Both the position numbers and the translations under genes were made by a program. A model generated the notes under the pieces. It worked only from the letters and a program-made list of their open reading frames with translations. It did not search any database and was not told the origin of the DNA. A stretch of DNA of 64,000 nt, taken from contig CANRDT010000004.1 of assembly GCA_947629455.1 (NCBI GenBank), positions 1 to 64,000 of the forward strand. Direction: 5' to 3'. Position 1 is the stretch's first letter. The number at the start of each line of letters is the position of its first letter. The DNA is from an uncultured Ruminococcus sp. (lineage in GTDB: Bacteria > Bacillota > Clostridia > Oscillospirales > Ruminococcaceae). Positions 18,794-27,552 of this stretch are shown piece by piece.

Positions 18794-19798
18794 TCAGCCT
18801 TTATCGTGCGAGAGCCATACCGCGTGTGCGACCGACGGTATTGATTCGCCCTGCTGATTTACCGTCGGCGACATAAGCGCACCCGTCGCCGTAAACAATA
18901 TGTTTTTAATGCCGCCCTCTCTAAGCTTAGGAATAAAATATCCGCAGAGCATACTTCCCGCACAGCCGCAGCCGCTGCCGCCTGCGTGAACGTCCTGATC
19001 TTCAAAAGAATAAAGCATAAGTCCGCAGTCCTTGTGATTATCCCTTATGCTTATGCCGTCGCGCTCAAAAAGCTCGCAGAGTATCCTGCTGCCCACCTTT
19101 CCAAGATCGCCCGTTACGATCGCATCAAACGCGGCAGGTTCAAGACCGGTATCCTCAAAGAATTGTTTTATTGTCGAATAAGCAGCCGGCGCCATTGCCG
19201 CTCCCATATTATTAGCATCCGTAACGCCCATATCCACGATCTTTCCCACTGCCGCGCCGCGCACATAGGGAGCATCACCGCCTGCGGCAACTATCAGCGC
19301 TCCGCCTGCCGTCGCGGTATACTGCGATGTCGGAGTGCGCTGTCCGCCGTAATTCAAAGGGAATCTGTACTGTCTTTCGGCAGTGCAGAAATGAGATGAC
19401 GTAACGGCGACAGCCTTGTCCGCATAACCTCCGTCAGCAAACAAAGCCGCAAGCAGCAATCCCTCAGACATTGTTGAGCAAGCCCCGTATATTCCGAGAA
19501 AAGGTATTTCAAAATACCTCACGCCGTAAGTCGTTCCCACGCACTGATTGAGCAGATCGCCGCCGAACATCACATCTATTTCCGACGCTTTGAGAGCTGC
19601 TTTTTCAAGGGCATGAGTTACCGCCTGTTTCTGGAGAAGGCTTTCTCCCTTTTCAAAAGTATCGGCAGACATATACGGATCTTCGTTTATCTTGTCAAAA
19701 TACTCCCCCATAGGCCCGTCGCCTTCCATTTTTCCGCCTATTGCAGCCGAAGATATTATACCGGGTGAATTTTTGAATATGATAGTGTTTCCGTTCAT
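18794..19798 (-). CDS. spoVAD: Stage V sporulation protein AD
   Basis: SpoVAD is a thiolase-fold protein that binds dipicolinic acid. The 334-aa sequence has the N-terminal YFDKINEDPYM segment, FGGDLLNQC, GIYGACSTMSEGL with the family's conserved Cys, SSHFCTAERQYRFP, YGGQRTPTSQYTATAGGA, and the C-terminal GCGCAGSMLCGYF. The ribosome site is GGAGG before ATG. A repeat mosaic and AT-rich DNA, with no spoVAC, occupy the upstream 570 bases. Confidence 0.95.
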   Translation of the reverse strand: MNGNTIIFKNSPGIISSAAIGGKMEGDGPMGEYFDKINEDPYMSADTFEKGESLLQKQAVTHALEKAALKASEIDVMFGGDLLNQCVGTTYGVRYFEIPFLGIYGACSTMSEGLLLAALFADGGYADKAVAVTSSHFCTAERQYRFPLNYGGQRTPTSQYTATAGGALIVAAGGDAPYVRGAAVGKIVDMGVTDANNMGAAMAPAAYSTIKQFFEDTGLEPAAFDAIVTGDLGKVGSRILCELFERDGISIRDNHKDCGLMLYSFEDQDVHAGGSGCGCAGSMLCGYFIPKLREGGIKNILFTATGALMSPTVNQQGESIPSVAHAVWLSHDKG

Positions 19799-19989
19799 AG
19801 TTGACCTCCGTTGAATATTTTCTTATGTATTTTGTGCAGAAAATGCAGTTATATTCGTCATTTACGGAAATCGGTATTGATATCTTATTTAAGTATTTTT
19901 ATGTGGGATAGATATATATTTTGTCGCAGAAATATTATATACATCTTGCTGTTTTTCCACTTTTTTACATATATCATAATATCATATAG

Positions 19990-20285
19990 AGGTATAAACC
20001 TGCCGCCGCAAGCGGCGGCTGTAGCAAATGCCTTTCATAGTAGGGAAAGCGCTCTCTTGCAAGCGCTTTCCCTCTTACCAAACAGTCCACCGGACTGTTT
20101 GGTAATTCACCCTTTTCAGAGCGCCTCCGTATGGGGAATTTCGCCGTCTGCGGACGGCGACAAGGGACGCTGTCCCTTGACCCTGCAAGCCTTTTTAAGG
20201 AAAAGGCTTGATCGAAAACCTTTTTAATTTTCCAACTTCATTTCCATAATAACTTCGCAGCGTGAAATCGACCTGCGGAGCAATC
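19990..20285. repeat. Palindrome-mosaic repeat, long copy
   Basis: A string of perfect dyads: GCCGCCGCAAGCGGCGGC, a GGGAAAGCGCT/AGCGCTTTCCC-type stem, AAACAGTCCACCGGACTGTTT in part, CGCCGTCTGCGGACGGCG and AGGGACGCTGTCCCT. The GAAAACCTTTTTAATTT core and GCGTGAAATC end follow. The left part corresponds to the mosaics at 44025 and 60985, the right part to 1-115. Bases 19799-19990 are AT-rich and hold nothing recognisable. Confidence 0.75.
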
Positions 20286-20310
20286 AAAACACTTAACATC
20301 TTACCGACTG

Positions 20311-20339
20311 TTGCAAATATGCGGAAAATGTGATAAAAT
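20311..20339 (+). promoter_or_regulatory. Promoter of queH
   Basis: TTGCAA and TAAAAT with 17-base spacing, directly after the repeat mosaic. Confidence 0.65.
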
Positions 20340-20374
20340 ATACACAGCAAACGCTTACGGAAAGAAGGCAGGAT

Positions 20375-21022
20375 ATGGACGTGAAAAATCTTCCGAAAAT
20401 TAATTATCAGCGTCAGCTTGACCAAGTTATCTCACAGATCGGGCGCGGCGGCGAAGCTCCGACTCTTCTGCTGCACTGCTGCTGTGCGCCCTGCTCATCG
20501 TATGTTTTTGAATATCTTTCGCAGTATTTCAGGATAACCGCGCTTTTTTACAATCCGAATATTTCTCCCTTTGAGGAATACCGCAAACGCGCGGACGAGT
20601 TAAAGCGGCTGATCTCGGAAATGCCGCTTGAAAATCCGGTGACGCTTATCGAGGACGAGTATTCGCCGCAGGATTTTCTTGATATTGCAAAAGGGCTGGA
20701 GGATATTCCCGAGGGCGGCGAGAGGTGTTTCAGGTGCTACAGACTTCGCCTTGAACGGGCGGCAAAAGCGGCTCGGGCAGGAAATTTCGACTACTTCACG
20801 ACCACGCTTTCCATATCACCGCACAAGAACGCCGCAGCGCTGAATCTGATCGCAGGCGAACTTTCGGAAATTTACGGCATAAAAAATCTGCCCTCCGACT
20901 TCAAAAAGAAGGAAGGCTACAAGCGTTCTATCGAGTTGTCCGCCGTTTACGGTCTGTATCGCCAGAACTACTGCGGCTGTGTTTTTTCAAAAAAAGCGGC
21001 TGTCGGCGCGTCCGACAAATAA
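20375..21022 (+). CDS. queH: Epoxyqueuosine reductase QueH
   Basis: QueH performs the last step of queuosine synthesis in the wobble base of certain tRNAs, using an iron-sulfur cluster. The start at 20375 (MDVKNLPK) follows AAGAAGG. The 215-aa protein has the cysteine cluster HCCCAPCSSYV (Cys35-37 and Cys40), YNPNISPFEEY, RCFRCYRLRLE, TTLSISPHKN, FKKKEGYKRSIELS and the end RQNYCGCVFS. All the cysteines expected for the cluster and the redox pair are present. It has its own promoter and no operon partner here, although tRNA-Asp, a queuosine substrate, is encoded nearby. Confidence 0.95.
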   Translation: MDVKNLPKINYQRQLDQVISQIGRGGEAPTLLLHCCCAPCSSYVFEYLSQYFRITALFYNPNISPFEEYRKRADELKRLISEMPLENPVTLIEDEYSPQDFLDIAKGLEDIPEGGERCFRCYRLRLERAAKAARAGNFDYFTTTLSISPHKNAAALNLIAGELSEIYGIKNLPSDFKKKEGYKRSIELSAVYGLYRQNYCGCVFSKKAAVGASDK

Positions 21023-21043
21023 TTTGCCAAGGCGAGGCAAGCC

Positions 21044-21259
21044 CACGGAAATCAATTTTTAAATTTTATGCAAGCACTTTAATATATTTTACTTGTCAAT
21101 GCAGGCTATCGGGTTATTTTTCGCCTTTGACATAAAATATAACAAAGATCTTACAAAACTGCATTTAAAATATGCGCCGCAGGCGCTCCTTGTCTTACCT
21201 CTTACCTCTTAAAAGCGCAGCGCTCTTACTTCTTCGGAAATCAAAATTTGATTTCCATG
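21044..21259. mobile_element. MITE-like element, subfamily A
   Basis: It runs from CACGGAAATCAATTTTTAAA to an inverted end AAATTTGATTTCCATG. Its flanks AGGCAAGCC (21035-21043) and CGGCAAGCC (21260-21268) match at 8 of 9 positions. The right half carries GCGCCGCAGGCGC and the CTTACCTCTTACCTC block. It lies between the convergent queH and GGDEF genes. Confidence 0.85.
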
Positions 21260-21284
21260 CGGCAAGCCGCCCCGTGCAGTAACG

Positions 21285-22442
21285 TCAGTTCCTGCCGCCT
21301 ATGATAATTGATTCGTTTACGACCATATTCTTTCCGTTTTCTTTGCCGTAATATAAGCAATCGTCCGCCGCGCTGATGATCTTTTCATACGAGATCCCCT
21401 GCCTGCTCTCGCTTACTCCGAACGTGAGCGTCACGCCGAAGCTTTCGTTTTCGGCGTCAAAGCTGAGAGCCTCCACCTCGCCGCGTATAGTTTCGGCAAT
21501 GCGCGTTCCCGTTTCGCAGTCGCAGGACGGCACTATAAAAAGTATCTCCTCTCCGCCCCAGCGGCAGACATAGCCCTCGGTCGGCACCTGACGCATTATC
21601 AGCTGCGATATACGGACAAGCGCCGTGTCGCCTGCCTGATGTCCGTAGGTGTCGTTTATCATCTTGAAATTGTCAATATCGCACATCGCAATGACGTACT
21701 TTTCGCCCGTGCGCTCCGAATTGTCATGTATACTTCTGAGATAATCGGTCATAGCCCGACGGTTGAAAAGCCCCGTAAGCGGGTCTATCGCCGCAAGCTT
21801 TGAAAGAGATTCATTCTGCTCCGTAAGCCTTCGCTGCGTGATCTCACGGTTTATCCTGAAAAATGCGGAAAATCCTATCAGCATAACAAACGAAAACACA
21901 CTGTTGAACAGATACAGAGAAGTCGTCATAAAAATATCGCGCTGAAGATAAACGACGTGCCTGTCGCCTGCCGTGTAAATTTTCAGGCAGATAAAGACCG
22001 CCACCATAGCCGCCGACATCAGATACATCAGCCGTTTTTTCCTGAATCTCAAAAAGAACGGTATCGGAGCAATGCAGACTATAAACATCGCAAATCCGCA
22101 GTTCCACCCGGCATATACCGTTGCCGCTATCGCGTGGAAAACTATCTCCAGCAGTCCCAGAGAAACGATCACCGTGTAATTTTTCATCCTGCAAATGAAC
22201 AGCGCAAGCGTCAGATAAAACAACACGCTCCCTATATTAAAGCACACCATTTCAGATATGCCCATATGTATGAATATGAGAGTAAAGACAATATGTATCA
22301 TAAGACACAACAAGTCCACTATCAGGACTACCAGGCGCAGTGAGACCCTTCCGCCGTTGAGCGATTCGTTTAACGCACCGTCAAATCCCGATATTGTTCC
22401 CTTGGCGGATTGCAGCCTTTTTCGTACTTTATCTATATCCAC
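21285..22442 (-). CDS. Membrane-bound diguanylate cyclase (GGDEF)
   Basis: This 385-aa protein makes cyclic di-GMP. The start is GTG at 22442, seven bases after AAAGG. Residues of about 28-200 contain five or six hydrophobic membrane segments. The GGDEF domain fills about residues 215-380: LAAIDPLTGLFNRRAM, CDIDNFKMINDTYGHQAGD, and active-site signature RWGGEEILFI (GGEEI form, catalytically competent). No RxxD inhibition site stands out ahead of it. The N-terminal part may be the sensor; its ligand is unknown. Confidence 0.93.
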   Translation of the reverse strand: MDIDKVRKRLQSAKGTISGFDGALNESLNGGRVSLRLVVLIVDLLCLMIHIVFTLIFIHMGISEMVCFNIGSVLFYLTLALFICRMKNYTVIVSLGLLEIVFHAIAATVYAGWNCGFAMFIVCIAPIPFFLRFRKKRLMYLMSAAMVAVFICLKIYTAGDRHVVYLQRDIFMTTSLYLFNSVFSFVMLIGFSAFFRINREITQRRLTEQNESLSKLAAIDPLTGLFNRRAMTDYLRSIHDNSERTGEKYVIAMCDIDNFKMINDTYGHQAGDTALVRISQLIMRQVPTEGYVCRWGGEEILFIVPSCDCETGTRIAETIRGEVEALSFDAENESFGVTLTFGVSESRQGISYEKIISAADDCLYYGKENGKNMVVNESIIIGGRN

Positions 22443-22520
22443 TCGCCTGCCTTTCGGTAGAGATCTATATTGTAAATATCCGTATTAATATCTTGTTAAT
22501 ATACACAATCACACATAATA

Positions 22521-22549
22521 ATTATACAATAAATGTTCACCTTTAACAA
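22521..22549 (-). promoter_or_regulatory. Promoter of the GGDEF gene
   Basis: TTGTTA and TATAAT on the minus strand with 17-base spacing. Confidence 0.65.
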
Positions 22550-22600
22550 TGGAAATTTTACACAAAAAATCCTCATAAAAATTAGTACATCTAAACATAA

Positions 22601-22629
22601 ACCTGCGCCGGCAAAAAACCAACGCAGGT
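22601..22629 (-). terminator. Likely terminator after rex
   Basis: ACCTGCG and CGCAGGT pair over a loop containing TTTTTTGCCGG; the minus-strand tail is TTTATGTTT. Confidence 0.5.
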
Positions 22630-22654
22630 CGTAATTACATTTTCCGTTATCGTT

Positions 22655-23296
22655 TCATTCCGTCCCGAGCCTTTCGGCTGCATATGTCAGAGTAAGCAGG
22701 CTGTCGCCCAGATGAACGTTTTCCACGGCTATATCTTCATGATCTATACTGAGATCGTAGTGTGAAAAATTCCAGAAAGCTTTCAGTCCGAGACTTACGA
22801 GCCGATCGGCAATTTCCTGTGTATTTGCTTTCGGTATGCACAAAACGGCGATCTCCGGCTTGTTTTCATTGCAGAATACTTCAAGCTCGTCGGTATGCCG
22901 TATCACGGTCTTTCCGGCAAGAGTTCCGCACAACTGTCTGTCGGCGTCGAACACTCCGATAAGACGGCAGCCGCGCGTATCGAAATTTATGTGCGCCGCT
23001 ATCGCTCTTCCAAGATTTCCCGCGCCTATTATAATAGTTCCGCGGCTCTTGTCCGCGCCGAGTATCCTGCCTATCTCGGAATACAGTCCGCTGACGTTGT
23101 ATCCGTATCCCTGCTGACCGAATCCTCCGAAACAGTTAAGATCCTGCCGTATCTGCGACGCCGTCAGATTCATCAGTGCGGAAAGTTCCCTTGACGAGAT
23201 CCTTTCCACACCCTGTTTCTTTAATTCTCCGAGAAATCTGTAATACCTCGGCAGCCGCCTGATACCCGGATTTGAGATACCCTTGCTTTTTGACAT
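22655..23296 (-). CDS. rex: Redox-sensing transcriptional repressor Rex
   Basis: Rex senses the NADH/NAD+ ratio and represses fermentation and respiration genes when NADH is low. The 213-aa protein has the winged-helix part (IRRLPRYYRFLGELKKQG, SSRELSALMNLTASQIRQDL, FGGFGQQGYGYNV) and a Rossmann domain with IIGAGNLGRAIAAH and IGVFDAD. The C-terminal swapped helix region is NVHLGDSLLTLTYAAERL. Likely targets in this window are pfl and other fermentation genes (inference). A mobile element sits directly upstream, between rex and icd. Confidence 0.95.
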   Translation of the reverse strand: MSKSKGISNPGIRRLPRYYRFLGELKKQGVERISSRELSALMNLTASQIRQDLNCFGGFGQQGYGYNVSGLYSEIGRILGADKSRGTIIIGAGNLGRAIAAHINFDTRGCRLIGVFDADRQLCGTLAGKTVIRHTDELEVFCNENKPEIAVLCIPKANTQEIADRLVSLGLKAFWNFSHYDLSIDHEDIAVENVHLGDSLLTLTYAAERLGTE

Positions 23297-23344
23297 GAAC
23301 AGAAATCATCTCCGAAAAATTTTTTACTCAAGTTCTCAGAGCAT

Positions 23345-23538
23345 CACGGAAATCAATGTTTACAAAATTGATCTTAAAAAAACATGAGTTTCAGATACAA
23401 GAAGAAAAAATTTACAAAGCGGACTAATATTTAAAAATTATTTTAAAATAATCCGCCGCAGGCGCTCCTTGTCTTACCTCTTACCTCTTAAAAGCGCAGC
23501 GTTCTGACTTCTTAGGAAATCAAGAATTGATTTCCATG
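23345..23538. mobile_element. MITE-like element, subfamily B, at the icd stop codon
   Basis: The ends are CACGGAAATCAATGTTTACA and inverted AAGAATTGATTTCCATG. A perfect 10-bp direct repeat CTCAGAGCAT flanks it (23335-23344 and 23539-23548). The right copy of that repeat contains the icd stop codon and last codons, so insertion happened exactly at the gene end. The interior holds CCGCCGCAGGCGC and the CTTACCTCTTACCTC block. Confidence 0.92.
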
Positions 23539-23539
23539 C

Positions 23540-24751
23540 TCAGAGCATAGCCGCAAGCCGCTTGTCGATCTCCCTGAGAAATTCCTCGGTGTTTACCTTT
23601 CTCTTATTTTCAAGAGTTGACATCAGATAGAGATCGCCCGTCATAACGCCCTCTTCTATGGTGCTGATAGTCGCTTTCTCCAGCTTGTCCGCAAAGTCTG
23701 CAAGCTCGGATATGCCGTCAAGCTCTCCCCTCTTGCGCAAAGCGCCCGTCCACGCAAAGAGAGTTGCCACGGAGTTTGTGGAGGTCTCCTCGCCTTTGAG
23801 GTGCTTGTAATAGTGACGCTGCACCGTTCCGTGCGCCGCCTCGTACTCATAAACGCCGTCGGGAGATACGAGCACCGAAGTCATCATTGCGAGCGAACCG
23901 TAAGCCGTCGCCACCATATCGCTCATAACATCGCCGTCATAGTTCTTGCACGCCCAGATGTATCCGCCCTGCGAACGAATCACTCTCGCTACCGCGTCGT
24001 CAATAAGCGTGTAGAAATACTCTATTCCTGCGGCATCAAATCTCTCCTTATACTCATTATCGAAAATTTCTTGGAAAATATCCTTGAATGTGTGGTCGTA
24101 TTTTTTGGAAATGGTGTCCTTTGTCGCGAACCACACGTCCTGTTTCATATCCAGAGCGTAGTTAAAGCAGGCTCTCGCAAAGGAGCTTATAGAATCTTCC
24201 CTGTTGTGAAGTCCCTGAATGATACCCGCGCTGCCGTTAAATTCGTGGATAGTTTCTTTCGTGACGTTGCCGTCCTTGTCGGTCAGCACCAGTTCAGCCT
24301 TCGCACCCTCGGGGCATTTCAGCTCCACGTTCTTGTAAACGTCGCCGTAAGCGTGACGCGCGATAGTGATCGGCTTTGTCCATGTCGGTATATACGGTGT
24401 GATGCCCTTTACAAGTATCGGCGTTCTGAAAACCGTTCCGTCCAGTATCGCCCTGATCGTTCCGTTAGGCGACTTCCACATCTCTTTAAGATCATACTCC
24501 GTCATTCTTGCCGCATTGGGGGTGATCGTCGCACACTTTACCGCAACGCCGTACTTTTTAGTAGCGTTTGCCGAATCGACAGTCACCTGATCGTTCGTTT
24601 CGTTTCTGTGTACAAGACCCAGATCGTAGTATTCCGTTTTCAGATCAACATAAGGCGTGATGAGAATATCCTTTATCTCTTTCCAGATAATTCTGGTCAT
24701 CTCGTCGCCGTCCATCTCAACGAGCGGTGTTTTCATCTGAATTTTCGCCAT
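23540..24751 (-). CDS. icd: NADP-dependent isocitrate dehydrogenase
   Basis: This oxidises isocitrate to 2-oxoglutarate with NADP+, here probably for glutamate synthesis. The 403-aa protein is the homodimeric, eukaryote-like type: [47 protein letters not shown], the catalytic Tyr/Lys region, [21 protein letters not shown] (metal Asp residues), and [12 protein letters not shown] for the cofactor. It follows aconitase and a 105-aa membrane protein in one leftward series with gaps of 58 and 45 bases. Citrate synthase is not in the window. Confidence 0.96.
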   Translation of the reverse strand: MAKIQMKTPLVEMDGDEMTRIIWKEIKDILITPYVDLKTEYYDLGLVHRNETNDQVTVDSANATKKYGVAVKCATITPNAARMTEYDLKEMWKSPNGTIRAILDGTVFRTPILVKGITPYIPTWTKPITIARHAYGDVYKNVELKCPEGAKAELVLTDKDGNVTKETIHEFNGSAGIIQGLHNREDSISSFARACFNYALDMKQDVWFATKDTISKKYDHTFKDIFQEIFDNEYKERFDAAGIEYFYTLIDDAVARVIRSQGGYIWACKNYDGDVMSDMVATAYGSLAMMTSVLVSPDGVYEYEAAHGTVQRHYYKHLKGEETSTNSVATLFAWTGALRKRGELDGISELADFADKLEKATISTIEEGVMTGDLYLMSTLENKRKVNTEEFLREIDKRLAAML

Positions 24752-24796
24752 AATAATTCCTCCTGTTTTTGCATATGAAGTCTATGAAATGTGCGG

Positions 24797-25114
24797 TCAT
24801 ACCGCCGAAAAGCACATAAAAACGAATCCTGCCGTCAGCAGTATCCCCGTCGCTGCCGTAAGAGAATACCGCAAAGCCGACAATTTTCTCCCCTCGCCGC
24901 GTCCGAGTATCAGATATATCACTGCGGTGACGGCGGCAAGCGCCAACAGAAACACAGGCATTGCCTTTCTAAGACCGCTGTCGGTCTTAAGCCCTTCTAT
25001 AAGTCCGGCAAGGTTATCCGCAGAGCGCATTATCTCATACACTGCTATCATTATTATTGAAATGACTAACAGCACGCCGACTAAAATATCGCCGAAATTC
25101 TTTTTCTTTTTCAT
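24797..25114 (-). CDS. Small three-span membrane protein between acn and icd
   Basis: No family is recognised. The 105-aa protein begins with MKKKKNFG and has three hydrophobic segments (about residues 7-29, 48-69 and 82-103) joined by short charged loops. It lies 45 bases before icd and 58 bases after acn in the same direction, so it is probably co-transcribed with both. A regulatory or transport role for citrate metabolites would be a guess. Confidence 0.75.
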   Translation of the reverse strand: MKKKKNFGDILVGVLLVISIIMIAVYEIMRSADNLAGLIEGLKTDSGLRKAMPVFLLALAAVTAVIYLILGRGEGRKLSALRYSLTAATGILLTAGFVFMCFSAV

Positions 25115-25172
25115 GACCTCTCACTTTCCCTGCCGTTCTCATGGTATTGCAAAGACTTTATATCTTAGTCTG

Positions 25173-27110
25173 TTATTTCAAAGCCTCTCTCGTGTAGTCG
25201 AGAAGTCCTCCTGCTAAAACTATATCCTTGGTGCGTCCGGTAAGCTCGCAGAGAACGGGTATCTGCGCTCCTGTAGTCTTGTTTACGACCGTGAGCTGCG
25301 TTTTTCCGTCAGCCACTGCCGCTCTTACATCGGATATAGCTATTTCGTCGCCCTGACCTATCTTGTCATAATCCTCCTCGTTTACAAAAGTAAGCGGAAG
25401 TATTCCTGCATTTATAAGATTTGCCCTGTGTATTCTTGCAAAGCTCTTTACCAGAACTGCTTTTATTCCCAGATAGAGCGGCGCAAGCGCGGCGTGTTCT
25501 CTCGAAGAGCCCTGACCGTAGTTAGAACCGCCGACAATGATCGACCTGCCGAGATTCTTGGCGCGTCTTGGGAAATCCTCGTCGCAGACGGTAAAGCAGT
25601 GCTGAGAGATCGCAGGTATATTCGACCTCAGCGGAAGTATCTTTGCGCCTGCCGGCATAATGTGATCGGTCGTTATGTTGTCGCCGACTTTCAGCGAGAC
25701 CGCGCACTCGATACTATCGTCAAGAGGTGAAGTTTCGGGGAAAGGCTTGATGTTCGGTCCTCTGAGTATCTCCACCTTGTCCATTTCCTCCTCCGCAGCG
25801 GGAGGAACTATCATATTGTCGTTTATCGTAAACTGCGCAGGCAGTGAGAACTGCGGCATTTCGCCGAGCGTTCTCGGATCGGTAAGATAACCGTTAAGCG
25901 CGGATACCGCCGCCATTTCGGGAGATACCAGATATATCTGACCGTCCTTTGTTCCCGAACGTCCCTCAAAATTGCGGTTGAACGTCCTGAGCGATACGCC
26001 CTTTGAATTGGGCGACTGTCCCATACCGATACAAGGACCGCAGGCAGATTCGAGTATTCTTGCGCCTGCGTCGATCATTATCGAGAGCGCACCGTTCTGT
26101 GCAAGCATATTGAGCACCTGTTTTGAACCGGGGGCAATGCTGAGCGAAACATCGGGGTGAACGGTCTTGCCCTTTAAGATATACGCGACTTTCATCATAT
26201 CCATAAACGACGAATTGGTACACGAGCCGATACAAACCTGATCTATCTTCAGCCTGCCTATCTCCTCGCAGGTCTTTACATTATCGGGCGAATGAGGACA
26301 AGCCGCCATCGGAACGATCTGCGAAAGATCTATCTCCACAATTTCATCGTAAACCGCGTCATCATCGGCTTTCAGTTCTTTCCATACGTCCGCCCTGTCC
26401 TGAGCTTTCAGAAATTCGAGAGTGACCTCGTCCGAGGGGAATATAGACGTAGTAGCGCCCAGCTCCGCGCCCATATTGGTTATTGTCGCGCGTTCGGGAA
26501 CGGAAAGGGTCTTTACGCCCTCTCCCGTGTACTCTATGACCTTGCCCACGCCGCCCTTTACGGACAGTCTTTTGAGTACTTCAAGTATAACGTCCTTTGC
26601 GGCTACCCACGGCGAAAGTTTTCCCGTGAGATTTACTTTTACTATCTTCGGGTATGTAATATAGTACGCGCCGCCGCCCATTGCTACCGCAACGTCAAGA
26701 CCGCCCGCTCCGATAGCGATCATACCGATACCGCCGCCCGTCGGGGTGTGGCTGTCCGAACCGATAAGCGTCTTTCCCGGTACGCCGAACCTTTCAAGAT
26801 GTACCTGATGACAGATACCGTTTCCGGGACGTGAAAAATAAATGCCGTGTTTTTTCGCCACGGAACCGATAAATCTGTGGTCGTCGGCATTTTCAAATCC
26901 CGACTGCAAAGTGTTGTGATCTATATAGGCTACCGAACGCTCTGTCCTTACGCGCGGCACGCCCATCGCCTCAAATTCAAGATAAGCCATTGTGCCGGTA
27001 GCGTCCTGCGTAAGGGTCTGGTCGATCTTTATGCCGATCTCCTGCCCCTTGACAAATTCGCCGTCAACCACATGATCCTTCAAGATTTTTTCAGTGAGAG
27101 TCAAACCCAT
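25173..27110 (-). CDS. acnA: Aconitate hydratase
   Basis: Aconitase isomerises citrate to isocitrate with a [4Fe-4S] cluster. The 645-aa protein is the shorter, LeuC-related clostridial type. It has GSDSHTPTGGGIGMIAIGAGG, the cluster cysteines in CIGSCTNSS and ACGPCIGMGQ, NRNFEGRSG, and the swivel-domain motifs DNITTDHIMPAG and GSNYGQGSSREHAALAPLYL. It is the first gene of the acn-orf105-icd series and has its own consensus promoter. Confidence 0.96.
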   Translation of the reverse strand: MGLTLTEKILKDHVVDGEFVKGQEIGIKIDQTLTQDATGTMAYLEFEAMGVPRVRTERSVAYIDHNTLQSGFENADDHRFIGSVAKKHGIYFSRPGNGICHQVHLERFGVPGKTLIGSDSHTPTGGGIGMIAIGAGGLDVAVAMGGGAYYITYPKIVKVNLTGKLSPWVAAKDVILEVLKRLSVKGGVGKVIEYTGEGVKTLSVPERATITNMGAELGATTSIFPSDEVTLEFLKAQDRADVWKELKADDDAVYDEIVEIDLSQIVPMAACPHSPDNVKTCEEIGRLKIDQVCIGSCTNSSFMDMMKVAYILKGKTVHPDVSLSIAPGSKQVLNMLAQNGALSIMIDAGARILESACGPCIGMGQSPNSKGVSLRTFNRNFEGRSGTKDGQIYLVSPEMAAVSALNGYLTDPRTLGEMPQFSLPAQFTINDNMIVPPAAEEEMDKVEILRGPNIKPFPETSPLDDSIECAVSLKVGDNITTDHIMPAGAKILPLRSNIPAISQHCFTVCDEDFPRRAKNLGRSIIVGGSNYGQGSSREHAALAPLYLGIKAVLVKSFARIHRANLINAGILPLTFVNEEDYDKIGQGDEIAISDVRAAVADGKTQLTVVNKTTGAQIPVLCELTGRTKDIVLAGGLLDYTREALK

Positions 27111-27153
27111 TTAAAACATCCTTTCATAATTTCATTATTCTAAGACAATTTTA

Positions 27154-27182
27154 ATTATACTCCATAAAGCCGCCGATGTCAA
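27154..27182 (-). promoter_or_regulatory. Promoter of acnA
   Basis: TTGACA and TATAAT on the minus strand, 17 bases apart. Confidence 0.82.
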
Positions 27183-27239
27183 GTAAATACCGACCGCGGA
27201 AAGCAGGTAATATACTTTAGAATATTTGCAGCTTTTGCC

Positions 27240-27475
27240 GATATAAACTTCCTCCGCCGCAAGCGGCGGAGGAAAGAAATGCCGCCCATACTCAGGGGAC
27301 AACCTCAAACGCTGCGCGCTTGAGCCGAAATAAAATTTTAACCGCCCGATTTCCAAAGTTTAACTGCGCCGCACACGGCAGAGGGCGACAAGCCCTGCCC
27401 GGGAGGGCAGCCTTTTTAAGGAAAAGGCTGGAGCGAAAACCTTTTTAATTTTCCCACTTCTTACATCTTATCTCT
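27240..27475. repeat. Palindrome-mosaic repeat
   Basis: It holds CCTCCGCCGCAAGCGGCGGAGG, a block ACCGCCCGATTTCCAAAGTT that recurs at 61272-61293, CACACGGCAGAGGGCG followed by CCCGGGAGGGCAGC (also at 61307-61345), and the GAAAACCTTTTTAATTTTCC core. No gene is visible between acnA and the aspartate kinase terminator. Confidence 0.7.
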
Positions 27476-27508
27476 TTTCTCTTTCCTCTTTTTATTTGCG
27501 CAAGCAAA

Positions 27509-27536
27509 CAAAAAGAGGAACTCTAACTCGAGTTCC
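27509..27536 (-). terminator. Terminator after aspartate kinase
   Basis: GGAACTC / GAGTTCC stem with a six-base loop, followed on the minus strand by TCTTTTTG. Confidence 0.75.
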
Positions 27537-27552
27537 CCATTGAACTTTCTCA

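Noticed and set aside
19800-19860. Sigma-G promoter upstream of spoVAD
   Set aside because: GCATT and CATAAGA occur, but the spacing of 14 bases and weak matches do not fit the sigma-G pattern.
23801-24778. 325-aa plus-strand ORF opposite icd
   Set aside because: Antisense shadow of a clear isocitrate dehydrogenase; composition rich in Arg, His and Cys without motifs.
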